Positions 62,295 to 64,000 of a stretch of 64,000 bases of DNA are shown in pieces. Source of the stretch: JAXDAY01 sp034679345 (GTDB lineage: Bacteria; Eisenbacteria; RBG-16-71-46; CAIMUX01; VGJL01). The notes below the pieces were generated by a model. That model worked only from the letters and a program-made list of their open reading frames with translations, ran no database searches and was not told the DNA's origin. The stretch spans positions 1-64,000 of the forward strand of contig JAXDAY010000004.1 of NCBI GenBank assembly GCA_034679345.1. The letters are read 5' to 3'. The position numbers and the translations under genes were made by a program. Positions within the stretch are counted from its first letter, which is position 1; every line of letters starts with the position of its first letter.

Positions 62295-63548
62295 CTAGAG
62301 TTTCACCGCCGCCATGCTCGCGATCAGAGCATCGCCGAATCCCGAAGTGGAGAGCAGGCTCGCGCCATCCATCAAGCGGTGGAGATCGTAGGTGACCTGC
62401 TTGCGCGCCACCGTGAGCGAGAGCGCCTCGCGGATCGCCCGCGCCGCTTCCGGCCATCCGATGAAGTCGAACATCATGGCGCCTGACAGGATGACCGATC
62501 CGGGGTTCACTTTGTCCTGTCCCGCGTACTTCGGCGCGGTGCCGTGGGTCGCCTCGAAGACGCCGATCTCGTCTCCAATGTTCGAGCCGGGAGCCATCCC
62601 GAGACCGCCGACCTGGGCGGCGCACGCGTCGCTCAGGTAATCGCCGTTCAGGTTGGGCGTGACCAGGATCTCGTACTCGTCCGGGCGCAGGAGGACTTGC
62701 TGGAAGATCGAGTCGGCGATGCGGTCGTTCAGGAGGATCTTGCCCTTCGGCAGATCGCCTCCGTCCAGGTCCGCCTCAGTGACGACGCGGTCCGCGAACT
62801 CCCGCTTCGCGATCGCGTAGCCCCAATCGCGGAAGGCCCCCTCGGTGAACTTCATGATGTTCCCCTTGTGGACCAAGGTGATTCGCTTGCGGCCGTTCTG
62901 GATGGCGTAGCGGATGGCCATGCGTACGAGCCGCTCGGTCGCGAAGATGCTGATCGGCTTGATCCCGATGCCGGAATCGGGGCGGATCTTCTTGCCGAAT
63001 CGCTCTCCGATGATCCGGATCAGCTCCCGCGCCTCCTCTGTGCCCTGCGCCCATTCGATCCCCGCGTAGACGTCTTCGGTGTTCTCGCGGAAGATGACCA
63101 CGTCGAGCTTCTCCGGCGCGCGCACGGGGGAGGGGACGCCGCGCACCCAGGAAACCGGCCGGACGCAGGCGTAGAGGTCGAGCTCCTGTCGCAGCCCCAC
63201 GTTGAGGCTACGGATGCCGCCGCCGATGGGCGTGGTGAGCGGCCCCTTGATCGCCACCCGGAACTCGCGAATCGCCTCGAGGGTATCGGCCGGCAGCCAG
63301 GTGTCCGAACCATAGAGGCGAGTCGCCTTCTCGCCGGCGAAGATCTCGAACCAGACGACCCGCCGGTCGCCCCCGTAGGCGCGCTGGACGGCCGCATCGA
63401 AGACGCGCTTCGACGCGCGCCAGATGTCAGGCCCGGTCCCATCTCCCTCGATGAAGGGGAGGATCACCGTGTCGGGAACGACCAGCTTGCCGCCTTCGAT
63501 CCGGATCTTCTGTCCCTCTCTCGGCGGGACCAGACGTTGATAGGCCAC
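62295..63548 (-). CDS. icd: NADP-dependent isocitrate dehydrogenase
   Basis: The 417-residue enzyme of the E. coli Icd type oxidises isocitrate to 2-oxoglutarate in the TCA cycle. It has ILPFIEGDGTGPDIW, the substrate loop GIRSLNVGLRQELDLYACV with regulatory-type Ser, VIFRENTEDVYAGIEW, LVHKGNIMKFTEG, DACAAQVGGLGMAPGSNIGD and EATHGTAPKYAGQDKVNPG. The start is GTG 63548 with AAGGAGGT just upstream, a strong ribosome site. It lies 19 bases after the acyl-CoA dehydrogenase fragment and is probably cotranscribed with it. Confidence 0.92.
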   Translation of the reverse strand: MAYQRLVPPREGQKIRIEGGKLVVPDTVILPFIEGDGTGPDIWRASKRVFDAAVQRAYGGDRRVVWFEIFAGEKATRLYGSDTWLPADTLEAIREFRVAIKGPLTTPIGGGIRSLNVGLRQELDLYACVRPVSWVRGVPSPVRAPEKLDVVIFRENTEDVYAGIEWAQGTEEARELIRIIGERFGKKIRPDSGIGIKPISIFATERLVRMAIRYAIQNGRKRITLVHKGNIMKFTEGAFRDWGYAIAKREFADRVVTEADLDGGDLPKGKILLNDRIADSIFQQVLLRPDEYEILVTPNLNGDYLSDACAAQVGGLGMAPGSNIGDEIGVFEATHGTAPKYAGQDKVNPGSVILSGAMMFDFIGWPEAARAIREALSLTVARKQVTYDLHRLMDGASLLSTSGFGDALIASMAAVKL

Positions 63549-63567
63549 TCTCGCACCTCCTTCGGGG

Positions 63568-64000
63568 CTATCGAAAGGCCTCGATGCCCGTGATGGCCGC
63601 ACCGATGATGAGGGTATGGATGTCGTAGGTGCCCTCGTAGGTGTCGACCGACTCCAGATTGCACATGTGCCGCCCCGATGCGAACTCGCCGGTGATCCCT
63701 CCCGCGCCGAGGATCTGGCGCGCCTCCCGCGCGACCGCGAGGGCCATCCGCACGTTCTCGCGCTTGGCGAGGGAGACCTGCTCGGGGCGGACCCTGCCGG
63801 CCTCCTTGAGTCGCCCGAGGCGGTAAGCCAGGAGCTGGCCCTTCGTGATTCCCGCCACCATGTCGGCGAGCTTCATCTGGACGAGCTGGTGCTTCGCGAT
63901 CGGTCCGTCGAACTGGACGCGACCGAGGGAGTGCCGCAGCGCCTCGTCGAAACAGGCCATGGCGGCCCCGATCGCCCCCCAGCTGATGCCGTAGCGCGCC
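63568..64000 (-). CDS. Glutaryl-CoA dehydrogenase-like acyl-CoA dehydrogenase (5' end outside window)
   Basis: Only the C-terminal 144 or so codons are present; the gene runs off the right edge. It contains ARYGISWGAIGAA, GRVQFDGPIAKHQLVQMKLA, LGAGGITGEF and the end VDTYEGTYDIHTLIIGAAIT with the catalytic Glu of TYEG. This pattern is closest to glutaryl-CoA dehydrogenases (usual C-terminus NTYEGTHDIHALILG). Electrons would go to ETF and then ETF-QO. It is directly upstream of icd in an apparent operon. Confidence 0.8.
   Translation of the reverse strand, partial: ARYGISWGAIGAAMACFDEALRHSLGRVQFDGPIAKHQLVQMKLADMVAGITKGQLLAYRLGRLKEAGRVRPEQVSLAKRENVRMALAVAREARQILGAGGITGEFASGRHMCNLESVDTYEGTYDIHTLIIGAAITGIEAFR

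Noticed and set aside
62055..62298. Short frames in the gap before icd
   Set aside because: Arg/Ser-rich shadow composition, no plausible start context.

Overview
The window is a GC-rich bacterial chromosome segment, densely packed with genes on both strands. I see no tRNA, rRNA, phage, insertion sequence or CRISPR array. Four secreted proteins end in the same FlgD-like/sorting-type tail, one protein is built from LVIVD repeats, and one barrel resembles the DUF6029 family. Together with a BshB1-type deacetylase this fits an uncultivated lineage of the FCB group, with Candidatus Eisenbacteria as my best guess. That assignment is inference from protein style, not from a marker gene.

Layout. 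1-6.8 kb: secreted LVIVD propeller protein, a PadR regulator with its partner membrane protein, an AEC carrier, an alanyl-tRNA editing protein and acylphosphatase. 6.9-10.8 kb: an exported amidotransferase-like enzyme, a thioredoxin-fold lipoprotein whose reading frame carries an in-frame UGA at the first position of its CxxC site (probable selenoprotein), and a large exported GxDxY-repeat protein. 10.9-14.1 kb: mrfB-mrfA repair pair. 14.1-19.5 kb: MOSC, GYD, isoaspartyl peptidase, cytidylate-kinase-like protein, a secreted nuclease-family protein and a BshB1-like deacetylase. 19.5-21.9 kb (minus): nfi-cca-zinc-ribbon operon. 22-27.7 kb: glgP, leuS, a small barrel. 27.7-31.8 kb (minus): exported TlpA, DUF6029-like barrel, Omp28-like lipoprotein and a FlgD-tail protein. 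31.9-40.9 kb: unknown gene, queG fused to a glutaredoxin-like domain, hydrolase, NifU-like protein, O-methyltransferase, PhoB/PhoR-type pair, DUF4412-like protein and an MFS pump. 40.9-43.5 kb (minus): elbB, a PolX-derived PHP protein, nth. 43.6-49.6 kb: methyltransferase, dxs and a hybrid histidine kinase. 49.6-56.5 kb: pepA, trxB, a redoxin, LON-domain protein, ETF-QO, def and a small secreted protein. 56.6-64 kb (minus): acyl-CoA dehydrogenase, nrnA, msrC, an S8 protease, a barrel, icd and a truncated glutaryl-CoA-dehydrogenase-like gene.

How the parts fit. Central metabolism (dxs, icd, glgP, ETF-QO with two acyl-CoA dehydrogenases) suggests a respiring heterotroph able to oxidise acyl-CoAs. 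A thiol-redox theme recurs: trxB, msrC, BshB1, TlpA, Omp28-like, and three thioredoxin-fold domains in which the first cysteine of CxxC is not cysteine (one UGA/Sec, two Ser).

The most notable discovery is the UGA-containing redoxin at 7943-8527 (minus), with a SECIS-like hairpin just downstream of the UGA. Other points of note are the QueG-glutaredoxin fusion with an internal start, the PHP protein carrying a dead PolX palm, apparently leaderless padR and dxs transcripts, and recurrent extended -10 promoters.
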